DNA from: Umezawaea beigongshangensis
GTDB taxonomy: Bacteria; Actinomycetota; Actinomycetes; Mycobacteriales; Pseudonocardiaceae
DNA length: 64,000 nucleotides
Assembly (NCBI RefSeq): GCF_016464305.1
Contig: NZ_JAEIOJ010000011.1
Span: 105,130-169,129, forward strand
Direction of reading: 5' to 3'
The notes beneath the pieces were generated by a model. It was not told where the DNA came from. It was given only the letters and a program-made list of their open reading frames with translations, and did not search any database. Shown here in pieces: positions 34,457-42,209 of this stretch. Positions within the stretch are counted from its first letter, which is position 1, and each line of letters starts with the position of its first letter. A program made the translations under genes and the position numbers.

Positions 34457-36658
34457 ATGATCTTCGGTCAGAGAAGCTCGGCACGGCGGGTTTCCCGATG
34501 GTCCCGGGTCGTGCTCGTCGTGGCGGTGGTGATCCTGGCGGGAACCAGTGGTGTTGCGGCTGCGCAAGCGGACTCGGCGCAGTATGCGTGGACACCGACC
34601 GATCACCCGAACGCCACGGTGGTGCCGGGTGGGATGCGCTCGGACCGGGAGCCGGTCCCCGCCGGGTTCAGCGACGAGGATGCGGACTTGGCGGAGACCG
34701 TGGAGGCGGCATCGCGTTCCTCCGGGCGGCGTGATCGTGCCGATGCCCAGTGTCAGGTGTACTGGCCGTCCCCCTATCCGGTATGCGGTGCGATCCGGGA
34801 CAAGTACAACGAACTCGGCGGTCCGGGCAGCTTCCTGTCGTTCCCGAAATCCGACGAGCTGGCAAATCCTGACGGGGTCGGCAAGCGCACCGAGTTCGTC
34901 AACGGGCCGATCTACTGGTCCCCGCAGGGGGGCGCGCATCCGGTCGTCAACCACTTCTTCGCGGCGTGGGCCCGTAACGGCTGGGAGGCCGGACCGCTCG
35001 GCTACCCCACGTCGGATGAAATCGTGAATCCTGATGGTGTCGGCCGCCGCCAGCACTTCGAATCCGGTGACATCTACTGGAAGCTGAACGAGGCGTACGC
35101 CGTGCGCGGAGCGATCCGCGACAAGTGGGCCGAAAGCGGATGGGAGGCCGGATACCTGGGATACCCCGCATCCGAGGAGTTCGTCACGCCCGACGGGATC
35201 GGTAGAGGTGCCAGGTTCGAGCACGGGATGATCTACTGGACTGCCGCGTACGGGGCGCATCCGGTCAGTGGCGGGCTGCTGATCAAGTGGGAACTGTCCG
35301 GCTACGAGAAGGGCCCGTACGGGTACCCGATCGCCGACCAACAGTCGCGCGGATCGTCCTGGGACCAGGACTTTCAGTTCGGGACGATGGGGTTCCCGAC
35401 CGATCCGGTCGCGGCTGGCGACCCCGATGGCGCGGACGCGGACCCGACCGTGGGCGACCAGGTCCCGGTGACGTGGGCGGACTTCGCCGCCGACGCCAAC
35501 ACCGAAGGTGCTGGCAGGCCGGTGATCCAGGACAAAACCGGCACACTGGAGCCCTGCGCCGCAGGCCAGTCCTGCATGCACGACCGTGCGGCGGCAGTTG
35601 CCAACGACGACCCATCGGACGATCCGATCATCGACGGCCCCGACACGCAGGGAACGTTCATCTCCCCTCTGTGCCTGGACCAGCCGTGGGATGGGCAGTG
35701 GCGCACGGAACGAAAGCACGCGTGCATGATCTGGAACCTGGACGTCGACGTGATCGACACCAAGGGCGTTGAAGTCGGGTCGATCCCCTTCACCGTGAAG
35801 ACCGGTGTTCTCACGTCGCACAAGTCCGGCGAGTTCCAGCAGGAGTTCCGCGTTGACTTCCACGGCCTGACGGGTAAGACGGGCAAGCCGACTTTCCGGT
35901 ACAAGCTGGCCTACAACAACGCGCCTGCCGGGTCGTACAGCGTCGACGGAGCCGACGACGGGGCCCTGATCAAGTCGGGCCAGTCGAAAGTCATCGTCGT
36001 GAAGTGGAAGCAACAGGCGATGGCCGACGAGGCGTTGAAGTACCCGGTCGTCAACATCGCGTGGAACTTCGGAAACTTGGACCCCGAGATCGTGCCTGGC
36101 CAGCAGTGGGGCAACATACGAGTCGCCAACGTGCGATGCGATTCCACGATGAAGCTGTCCAATGGGAAATTCCGCCAGGGGTGCGTGTACCCCGGTGTGA
36201 CGCCCGAATTCAAATTGACATCGGTCACCACCGAGCAGACCTGGCACGTCGCCGAGGCGATCGCATCCGGTCTGCCTGGTTCGGCGAGCAGACCTCTTCA
36301 CCGGCAGGCCGACAAACTCAAGCGGGACATAAACCGTCAGCACTCCTGCCCCCGTAGGGGCCCTGCCGCTGACGCCCGACGCCTGACCGGCCGCGACTGC
36401 GACGAATACCCGTTCGCGTCCAGCTACGAGGGTGCAGCCGCCCATCCCGACCTGGGCCGCACCGTTCACGCCAACTGCAACGTCAAGGATCTGCCGATCG
36501 TCACCGGACCTGACGGATACAGCGTCTGCATGATCGACTCGGGGCAGAACAGGCGCAGCGGTAGTTTGCTGGGCAAGTTCTACGGCGAGGAACGCGTTGT
36601 CGACCAGGACAAGTTCAGCCTGGCGACATCAGGCGGTGCGTCGCCCGGCATTCCGTAG
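34457..36658 (+). CDS. Secreted LGFP-repeat protein with NucA/NucB nuclease-like domain
   Basis: 733 residues. Signal peptide with RVVLVVAVVILAGTSGVAAA. Residues about 110-310 contain four LGFP repeats (GAIRDKYNELGGPGSFLSFP, GPLGYPTSDE, GYLGYPASEE, KGPYGYPIADQ), modules known to bind mycolyl/arabinogalactan cell wall. A central beta-rich region with four Cys follows. The C-terminal 90 residues have DCDEYPFASSYEGAA, GQNRRSGSLLGKFYGEERV and DQDKF, the NucA/NucB DNase pattern. The ATG at 34457 starts the signal peptide; GTG 34379 is less likely. It is probably wall-anchored and acts on extracellular DNA (inference). Confidence 0.8.
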   Translation: MIFGQRSSARRVSRWSRVVLVVAVVILAGTSGVAAAQADSAQYAWTPTDHPNATVVPGGMRSDREPVPAGFSDEDADLAETVEAASRSSGRRDRADAQCQVYWPSPYPVCGAIRDKYNELGGPGSFLSFPKSDELANPDGVGKRTEFVNGPIYWSPQGGAHPVVNHFFAAWARNGWEAGPLGYPTSDEIVNPDGVGRRQHFESGDIYWKLNEAYAVRGAIRDKWAESGWEAGYLGYPASEEFVTPDGIGRGARFEHGMIYWTAAYGAHPVSGGLLIKWELSGYEKGPYGYPIADQQSRGSSWDQDFQFGTMGFPTDPVAAGDPDGADADPTVGDQVPVTWADFAADANTEGAGRPVIQDKTGTLEPCAAGQSCMHDRAAAVANDDPSDDPIIDGPDTQGTFISPLCLDQPWDGQWRTERKHACMIWNLDVDVIDTKGVEVGSIPFTVKTGVLTSHKSGEFQQEFRVDFHGLTGKTGKPTFRYKLAYNNAPAGSYSVDGADDGALIKSGQSKVIVVKWKQQAMADEALKYPVVNIAWNFGNLDPEIVPGQQWGNIRVANVRCDSTMKLSNGKFRQGCVYPGVTPEFKLTSVTTEQTWHVAEAIASGLPGSASRPLHRQADKLKRDINRQHSCPRRGPAADARRLTGRDCDEYPFASSYEGAAAHPDLGRTVHANCNVKDLPIVTGPDGYSVCMIDSGQNRRSGSLLGKFYGEERVVDQDKFSLATSGGASPGIP

Positions 36659-36960
36659 GAACTTCCGCAAGGTCGGGTAGTCGTTGAATCGAAAGTGATC
36701 GTCTTCCGGCAGGTCGATCACTCGTGATGGAGGTCGAGGGTGCCCACCGGTTGTCGCCCGCAGAGCGTGAGGTGCTGAGCCCGGTGGCACCTGCCGACGG
36801 GACGGCCGCGAGGGCTTGGCGACCCGCGCGGGACGTCCCGGCCCTGTCGAGCCGATCGGCGCGGAGGATCGGGACACCCTGTTCGCCGCGATGGCCGACC
36901 ACACCCCGGAGGAGCCGCTGATCGGCGGGCCGCTGTGGACCCGCCAAGCGGCGGTCGAAC
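36659..36960. other. Gap with possible IS630 HTH scrap
   Basis: No gene. Near 36.92-36.97 kb the + strand encodes GGPLWTRQAAVELI, resembling the LWTRKAAVELI wing of IS630 transposases. It is too short to be sure. Confidence 0.3.
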
Positions 36961-36989
36961 TGATCGGGCTGGTCGTCGGAGTGGACGGT

Positions 36990-37900
36990 CTGCTGGCCGC
37001 GCACGTTCGGCACCGCGTCCAGCAGCGTTTCCAGGCCGATGCCGCCGTCGCGGACCACCTCGTCGACCTCGAGGTCCCGCGCGAGGTCGGCGAATCGAGG
37101 AAGGTGGTCCGCGTCGGCCGCGCCGAAGAGCCGCAGACCATCGACATACCGCAGGTGCGGATCATCGCTACGTGCGGCAGCGACCGTCGCCAGCGCGTCA
37201 CGGACGACGGTGAGTGTAAGCCTGCCGCCCGCCACGTCACCGGCTGTGCCGGTGGCGGTGAAGCGGGGGCCGGTGCCGAAGCTCTCGGGATCGATCGCTC
37301 CCGGCCCGGGGTCGTCTCGTGAATGCCGCGATGCAGCGGGAGATCAAGAGCAGCGGAGTGTCGGGATGGCCGTCTCTGGTGGTGTCGAGAAATCCGTGGA
37401 CGGCGGGTGCGAAGCTGCGCAGACGCATCGCGTCCGTGGTGACGACGTTGATGCCGAGCTTGACGCTGAAGATGTCGGCCGGCGTTTCTCGGATCACTTG
37501 TGCCGTGCAGGGGTCGACGAGGGCGCTGCCCTCGACGCGCTCGTCGCCCGACCCCGCGGCGGCGATCCGATCGACCGGCCCCTCCACGAGGCTCCGAGAT
37601 CCGTCGCGGAGGACGAGCTCGACGAGATCCCCTCCCGTGAGTTCGCGAGACGCCCGAAGTTCCCCGTTCACGACGACCTCGACGATGCCGCGCGCTCGAG
37701 GCGGGCCGCGGTAGGCGACTCGGGTCGAACGGACGTCGAGCGTCACCGCCGCGGTCGTGGTGTTGACGACAGCACGCACGCCGGACGGCTGCGCCTCCAT
37801 CAGCAACAGTTGTGGATATGCGTCTCGTTCGCGCACCGATCGCGGGAACCGGTGGGGCAGCACGCCCCGAGCGCTCCGCTCGACCTCCTCCGCACCGTGG
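36990..37900 (-). pseudogene. SGNH/GDSL hydrolase pseudogene, 3' end joined to an IS5 scrap
   Basis: Minus-strand reading: MEAQPSGVRAVVNTTTAAVT and VNGELRASRELTGGD (N-terminal jelly-roll), then VIRETPADIFSVKLGINVV, FAPAVHGFLDTTRDGHPDTP, then in other frames HETTPG, IDPESFGTGPRFTATGT and GGRLTLTVVRDALATV, HLRYVDGLRLFGAADADHL. The block with the nucleophile Ser is deleted before VIRETPAD, at least two frameshifts occur near 37.3 kb, and the catalytic Asp-x-x-His end is replaced by IGLETLLDAVPNVRG, an IS5 transposase segment also seen at 62.65 kb. Confidence 0.7.
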
Positions 37901-37928
37901 AGGAACTACCTCGTCAGCGGCGTCGTGA

Positions 37929-38549
37929 TCAGGATCGTTCCCCCGTGGCGGAGCGAGCGCCGATGCCGTGTTGCAGCACGGCGGCGGCGGCGGTCCTGAG
38001 CGTGTGCGCTTCGAAGCCGATGCGAGAGTGCGCGCCGGGAAGGGCGCGTTCGAGCGACAACCCGTTCACGACCGTGAGGAGGAACCGAGCGTGCTGCTCG
38101 AGGTCGCCGGGCGCCAGTACGCCCTCGTCGCGCAGTACGACGAGCCATCGTTCGACCTGGTCGACGGAGAGGCGCTCCAGCGCGGAGAACACGTGCACCG
38201 CATCCTCGGGCACGGTTGACGCCACGTACGCCTCGTGAAGAGCGGTCCAGTTCTGGCGTGCCTTCTCGCCCGTTCCTGCACCCGAGAGCAGTAGTTGCAG
38301 GCATGCTTCGAGCCGCTCGGCCGGGCTGCGCGAGGTGTCCCTCATCGGATCCTCGGGAAGGTCGAGCGTCTGGAGTCCTTCGACGACCGCGTCGATCAGT
38401 TCTCGCTGCGTGGGGAAGAAGTGTCGAAGTGATCCTGTACTGACCCCCGCTCGCGCTGCGACTGCCCGCACGCTCAACCTGGCCGTCGGATCCTCGCCGA
38501 GCATGGTCGCCGCGGCGATCAGGATCTTGTCTCGCGTGCTGTGTGGCAT
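37929..38549 (-). CDS. TetR family regulator
   Basis: 206-residue protein with TRDKILIAAATMLGEDPTARL and HTH VRAVAARAGVSTGSLRHFFPTQRELIDAV. The start MPHSTRDK at 38549 is preferred over 38594 by family length. Two tandem palindromes lie at 38588-38633 upstream, so it is probably autoregulated and also controls the divergent CPBP protease gene. Confidence 0.92.
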   Translation of the reverse strand: MPHSTRDKILIAAATMLGEDPTARLSVRAVAARAGVSTGSLRHFFPTQRELIDAVVEGLQTLDLPEDPMRDTSRSPAERLEACLQLLLSGAGTGEKARQNWTALHEAYVASTVPEDAVHVFSALERLSVDQVERWLVVLRDEGVLAPGDLEQHARFLLTVVNGLSLERALPGAHSRIGFEAHTLRTAAAAVLQHGIGARSATGERS

Positions 38550-38587
38550 CGGTCCGTTCGCTTCATCCGGCGGTAGCTCCGACGTTA

Positions 38588-38633
38588 CTAGCACAGAGTG
38601 CTAGAGTGCGAAGAAACTAGTACAGTGTGATAG
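38588..38633. promoter_or_regulatory. Twin TetR operator (CTAGCAC-N3-GTGCTAG)
   Basis: CTAGCACAGAGTGCTAG (38588-38604) is a perfect 7-3-7 palindrome. CTAGTACAGTGTGATAG (38617-38633) is a degenerate second copy 29 bp downstream. Both lie between the TetR start and the CPBP gene. Confidence 0.75.
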
Positions 38634-38733
38634 TCGAAGAGTCGGATAGCGGAGGCGTGGACACGCCCGGAGTGGCTCGCGTCATCGCGACGGGCTCGAG
38701 ACGGTCACACGTCAAGACGACGAGGAGCAGACG

Positions 38734-39744
38734 ATGACGGTCGCCGACCGCGACCCCTGGCTCTTACGAGGTGACCACCCCGAGTGGACGCCCGCGACGC
38801 CGACGGGCCTCGAGTACCACCGGGTCTACGCGACCGAGAAACGAGGCATCCTGCGCGGAATTGTCGCGATCGTGCTGCTGGTGGCCGGGTTCGTCGGGTT
38901 CGCGATCCTGTTCCACCGTCTCTCGGAGGTCGTCGACGCCGCTCTGTTCGCACGTTCCGGGCCCTCGACGCCGCTGCGTCAGGCCGCGGGTGCGCTGGGG
39001 CTGGCTGCGTTGATCCCGTACAGCATGCTGGTGCAGCGTGTCCTCTACGGCGTGCCCGCGAGGTCGCTGCACTCGGTGGCGGGACGGTTCCGGTTCGGCG
39101 TCCTCGCCCGCGCGCTGCTGGTGTTCGGCCCGCCCCTGCTGGTCGTGATCGCGGTCGGGTCGCTGGGCGCCGACGACCCTGCTCCGTGGACGACCGCTGA
39201 TCTGGTCTGGTTCTTCGTCATCGGAATGCTGCTGACACCTCTCGGCGCAGCGGGGGAGGAGTACGGGTTCCGGGGCCTGATGTTTCGTGTGCTCGGGGGC
39301 TGGACCCGCGGGGCCCGGTCCGGCGCGGTCCTCGGCATCGTCGTGACGACCGTGCTGTTCTCACTCGCCCACGGAACGCTCGACCCGTTCCTGTTCGCCT
39401 CCTACCTCGTGCTGTTCTCGTCGATGGCGGTCGTCACCTGGCGCACGGGCGGACTGGAGGTCGCGGTCGTCCTGCACGGCGTCTACAACGTGTCGTTCCT
39501 CGTGCTCGCCACGACCCTGCACGTCGACGTGGGCGCCGAACTCGCGGCCCGGTCGGAGGCGGTCGGTTCGTGGGCGAACCTCGTCCCCAGCGCGACGCTG
39601 GTCGTCATCACCGCCATCGTCTGGTGGACGACCCGCAGGACCGGCCCCGCCCGCACACCGGGGAACGGGGGGGCGACACGCGGTACGCGCGCCGGCGGAC
39701 CGGAGGTCGGCGCGCTCGTCGGCACGACGTCGGACGAGCGGTGA
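38734..39744 (+). CDS. CPBP family intramembrane protease (Abi/CAAX-like)
   Basis: 336 residues, about eight hydrophobic helices. The three catalytic motifs are EEYGFRG (Glu pair near residues 173-174), SLAHG (near 210) and LHGVYN (near 246). GACGAGGAG precedes the ATG. Bacterial members include bacteriocin self-immunity and lantibiotic-processing proteins; its role here is unknown. It is probably repressed by the divergent TetR and is followed 70 bp later by a membrane-associated hypothetical gene. Confidence 0.9.
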   Translation: MTVADRDPWLLRGDHPEWTPATPTGLEYHRVYATEKRGILRGIVAIVLLVAGFVGFAILFHRLSEVVDAALFARSGPSTPLRQAAGALGLAALIPYSMLVQRVLYGVPARSLHSVAGRFRFGVLARALLVFGPPLLVVIAVGSLGADDPAPWTTADLVWFFVIGMLLTPLGAAGEEYGFRGLMFRVLGGWTRGARSGAVLGIVVTTVLFSLAHGTLDPFLFASYLVLFSSMAVVTWRTGGLEVAVVLHGVYNVSFLVLATTLHVDVGAELAARSEAVGSWANLVPSATLVVITAIVWWTTRRTGPARTPGNGGATRGTRAGGPEVGALVGTTSDER

Positions 39745-39814
39745 CGCCCCGCCGGAATCGGCGGCAGCGAGCCACGCGACACATCGCGGCCGACCGCCAG
39801 GGGAGTCAGGAGGC

Positions 39815-40468
39815 ATGAGCGCGAGCTGGAACGAACGCCGGCTGGCCAAGCGCGCGAAGCCGGGCGACGGGCGGGCGCTCAAGCCCTTCCGCTGGTGGCA
39901 GATGGTGCGGCGCTCGGTGTTGTCGATCACCCTCCCGGTCCACGGGCGTCCGGTCGTGCACACGGTCGAGGTCGAGCACGGCGGGGACGCCGAGTCGGGT
40001 GTGGTGAGGGCCGGGCTCTACCTCGACGGCCGCCTCCGGCTGGAGTCGAAGCTGCCGGCGCGCTTTCCGGTCGCGGGCGGTCACATCGAGGTCCACAGGA
40101 GCGAGGCGGGCATGCGCCGCTGCCACTTCGTCGGCGACGACGGCACGGTGCAGCGTCTCGTGCCCGACCCGCGATCCGCCGAGGGACGACGCATGCGCTT
40201 TGCGCGCGAGCATCCCGCCGCGAGCGGGCTCATCGGCGCCGTCTCGATCCTGATGCTGCTCATCGGCGTCGGATCGAACCTGCTGCAGATTGCAGAACCG
40301 ATCTCCCAGATCCCGGCGATCGCCGCCACGCTGGGCACGTTCGAGTCGCAGGTGAGGCTGCCGCCGTGGCTCAACCTGACACTCGGTGTCGGCGCCGCGA
40401 TCGGCGCCGTCGAGCGCGCGATGCGCATGCGCTACCACTGGCTCCTCGACAGCGGCGCCGGTACCTAG
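39815..40468 (+). CDS. Hypothetical protein with C-terminal membrane segment(s)
   Basis: 217 residues: basic N-terminus (RRLAKRAKPGDGRALKPFRWW), a beta-rich soluble part (VHTVEVEHGGDAESGVVRAGLYLDG, shown in part) and C-terminal hydrophobic helices (IGAVSILMLLIGVGSNLL; LTLGVGAAIGAV). It follows the CPBP protease closely on the same strand. No family recognised. Clear coding signal. Confidence 0.7.
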   Translation: MSASWNERRLAKRAKPGDGRALKPFRWWQMVRRSVLSITLPVHGRPVVHTVEVEHGGDAESGVVRAGLYLDGRLRLESKLPARFPVAGGHIEVHRSEAGMRRCHFVGDDGTVQRLVPDPRSAEGRRMRFAREHPAASGLIGAVSILMLLIGVGSNLLQIAEPISQIPAIAATLGTFESQVRLPPWLNLTLGVGAAIGAVERAMRMRYHWLLDSGAGT

Positions 40469-40517
40469 TTGTTGTGGGTCGTGACGTTGGTGACGGGCGG
40501 TAGGAGCTGAGACGAGG

Positions 40518-40583
40518 GGACGGGTCTTTCAGCGGTGGGACGGAAGTGCGACCGACACATCCGTCGAGCAGAAAGACCCGTCC
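40518..40583. repeat. Inverted repeat with 13-bp perfect arms
   Basis: GGACGGGTCTTTC (40518-40530) and GAAAGACCCGTCC (40571-40583) flank 40 bp. It may be a terminator-like hairpin for the preceding gene or the end of a small mobile repeat; there is no T-run. Confidence 0.6.
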
Positions 40584-40680
40584 GTGTTCCACAGCAACGC
40601 CCCGCTGTCCGTCGACACCCGCTACGGCTGCGACCACGCCATCGCGGCAGGCCCCGTCCTGGCCTGCCCCCGCCGATGAG
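40582..40680 (+). pseudogene. Fragment with the CDHAIAxGxVxACPRR tail, second copy
   Basis: The frame VFHSNAPLSVDTRYGCDHAIAAGPVLACPRR (given here in two parts: VFHSNAPLSVDTRYG and CDHAIAAGPVLACPRR) ends at TGA 40677-40679. Its tail is homologous to the fragment at 31.4 kb. Too short and without a ribosome site to be called a gene. Confidence 0.35.
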
Positions 40681-40696
40681 CGCTCCCACGCCCCGG
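40629..40696 (+). repeat. 68-bp imperfect repeat, copy 2
   Basis: Ungapped counterpart of 31442-31509 with 8 differences. The similarity continues past the stop codon (GCTCCCACGCCC in both copies), which points to a DNA-level duplication rather than only protein conservation. Confidence 0.75.
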
Positions 40697-40789
40697 ATCG
40701 TCGTCCGCCGGTGTGGTCGAGTGCGGCTTGCGCGGCGGGCACCGCGAGCAGCTGTTGTCGAGCTGTTGGGTGTTGGGTGAGTCGACGTA

Positions 40790-41130
40790 CGAGGAGACCA
40801 CGACCGATCGCCGTGACTGGCACACGCTCCCCGACGCCGTGACGCGCGCTGTGAAGCGCGAAATCGGAGCTGTGCTGACTCGGCGTGGGTGCACCGCAAC
40901 GAGGTCGCGGTGAGTGCGTTCCTGCCCGAACGGCTCGCCCGCGCCTGCTGGGGGACATCGAGCCCGGTGGTTGGCCGCTGCTCGGATTCGAGCACGTCTC
41001 CGGGCAGCACGCCGACCTGTCACCCGGCTCGTCCGACCTGCCGCTGATCGCGGACGCCGTGCGGGCGATCAGCCGCGCCGCGGCGTCGCCGCGTCCGTTG
41101 ATCCGGCTCACCGCGTCGGGGCACGACCCC
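40790..41130 (+). pseudogene. Aminoglycoside-phosphotransferase-like fragment
   Basis: One frame reads RDWHTLPDAVTRAVKREIGAVLT and the next LLGDIEPGGWPLLGFEHVSGQHADLSPGS, then LPLIADAVRAISRAA. These look like the N-lobe of APH-type kinases, broken by frameshifts near 40.90 kb; the catalytic HGD loop is absent. Confidence 0.5.
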
Positions 41131-41685
41131 GACGCCGCGGAGAAGTGGGCCCACGACCTCGACGGATTCGCCGCCGCGCCACTCGAGGAGATCACGGCCT
41201 TCGCCGCATCGGTGCTGCGCGTGTGGGAGCGCGGGTTCGCGCACACACCCGCCACCAGCGCGACGCGCCGCTGGGCCCGGTGCAGAGTGGCCCGGACGTC
41301 CCTCTGAACGAGCCGCTCACGCGAGCAGCGACGACGCGCACGGACGATGCCGCCAACGCTCCCCGCACAGCACGCCCCGCACCCTCCGCCCCTGAGCCTG
41401 CCAGCTCCAGTGGCACGTCCTCGATGGCGCCGTGCAGGACGGTGTCGGCGTCGTCGACCAGCACACCGATCCGTTGACGCTCGTCGAGGATGGCGGCGAC
41501 CGCCCGGCCCGCTCCCGTCGTCACGGTGTGGCGTCGACGTGGAAGGGGAGCCGGTCGGGTGGGGGCGCCCGCCGCATCCTCGTCGCACCGGAAGGGGCAT
41601 CCGGGTGGCGTGTCGGTACCGCATCCGCGGCCGGGTGGGCATGCTGGTCGGCGCATCACGGACCACGGATGCCGAGGGGGCGGAG
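41131..41685. other. Gap with uninterpretable scraps and a duplicated block
   Basis: A + frame AEKWAHDLDGFAAAPLEEI continues to 41.3 kb and a minus frame VAAILDERQRIGVLVDDADT lies near 41.45 kb. Both look protein-derived but I cannot place them. The 49-bp block at 41498-41546 repeats the convergent gene ends at 42.16-42.21 kb. Confidence 0.4.
41498..41546 (+). repeat. 49-bp direct repeat, copy 1 (partial terminator and nuclease gene 3' end)
   Basis: Matches 42161-42209 with one substitution. In copy 2 this sequence is the right arm of a terminator hairpin plus the last codons of the NucA/NucB gene, so copy 1 is a displaced duplicate of those gene ends. Confidence 0.8.
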
Positions 41686-42162
41686 ATGGGAACGTTGCTG
41701 ACCGCGCTGGAGGACCACGCGGACGTCGAGTGGAACGTGTTCGGTCTGATCGACGACGACCGGGTGGAGCCGGGCGAGCGGGGCTGGGGCGCGCTGGGCT
41801 CGCCGACGACGATGCTGACCGGCAGGAACGGCGCGATCTTCCGCAGCGGCGGCGCGATGCACCGGGCGGCGGTGCGGCTGGAGTCCTGGGACGGGCCGCC
41901 GGAGCCGCCCGGGGGAGCGTGGGACGCGGTGTGGGAGGACGAGCTCACCGTGACCTCGGGAGTGCTGCGACTGGCCGCGGTGACGGCGGGGGTGTCCGAG
42001 CAGACCCTGCGGATCGGCGCTCCCGGCGCGTACGCGGTGCGCGTGTGCTGTCGCGGTCGGCAGGCGGCCCTGCAGGCGGGGGCCATGCCCTACACCGGTG
42101 AGGTCGTCGAGCGCTGGGTGATGCAGTTCTGGCCCCGGACGGGAGCGGGACGGGCGGGATGA
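41686..42162 (+). CDS. Conserved hypothetical protein (158 aa)
   Basis: Soluble, acidic, beta-rich: LTALEDHADVEWNVFGLIDD, GSPTTMLTGRNGAIFRSGGA, VWEDELTVTSGVLRLAAVT, LRIGAPGAYAVRVCCRGR. The ATG at 41686 has GAGGGGGCGGAG before it; an ATG at 41641 is possible. Its TGA lies in the loop of the terminator shared with the convergent NucA/NucB gene. I recall no function for this family. Confidence 0.7.
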   Translation: MGTLLTALEDHADVEWNVFGLIDDDRVEPGERGWGALGSPTTMLTGRNGAIFRSGGAMHRAAVRLESWDGPPEPPGGAWDAVWEDELTVTSGVLRLAAVTAGVSEQTLRIGAPGAYAVRVCCRGRQAALQAGAMPYTGEVVERWVMQFWPRTGAGRAG

Positions 42163-42182
42163 CCGCCCGTCCCGCTCCCGTC
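42138..42182. terminator. Bidirectional terminator, 20-bp perfect stem
   Basis: Left arm 42138-42157 and right arm 42163-42182 are exact reverse complements around a GATGA loop that includes the stop codon of the 158-aa gene. It separates two convergent genes whose stops are 21 bp apart. No T-run, as usual in high-GC actinomycetes. Confidence 0.85.
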
Positions 42183-42209
42183 GTCACGGTGTGGCGTCGA
42201 CGTGGAAGG
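42161..42209 (+). repeat. 49-bp direct repeat, copy 2
   Basis: Original location of the repeat found at 41498-41546: it spans the right arm of the terminator and the 3' end of the convergent nuclease-like gene. Confidence 0.8.

Noticed and set aside
42138..42182. The 20-bp hairpin as an attachment site or IS end
   Set aside because: It lies exactly between two convergent stop codons, so a bidirectional terminator is the simpler reading.
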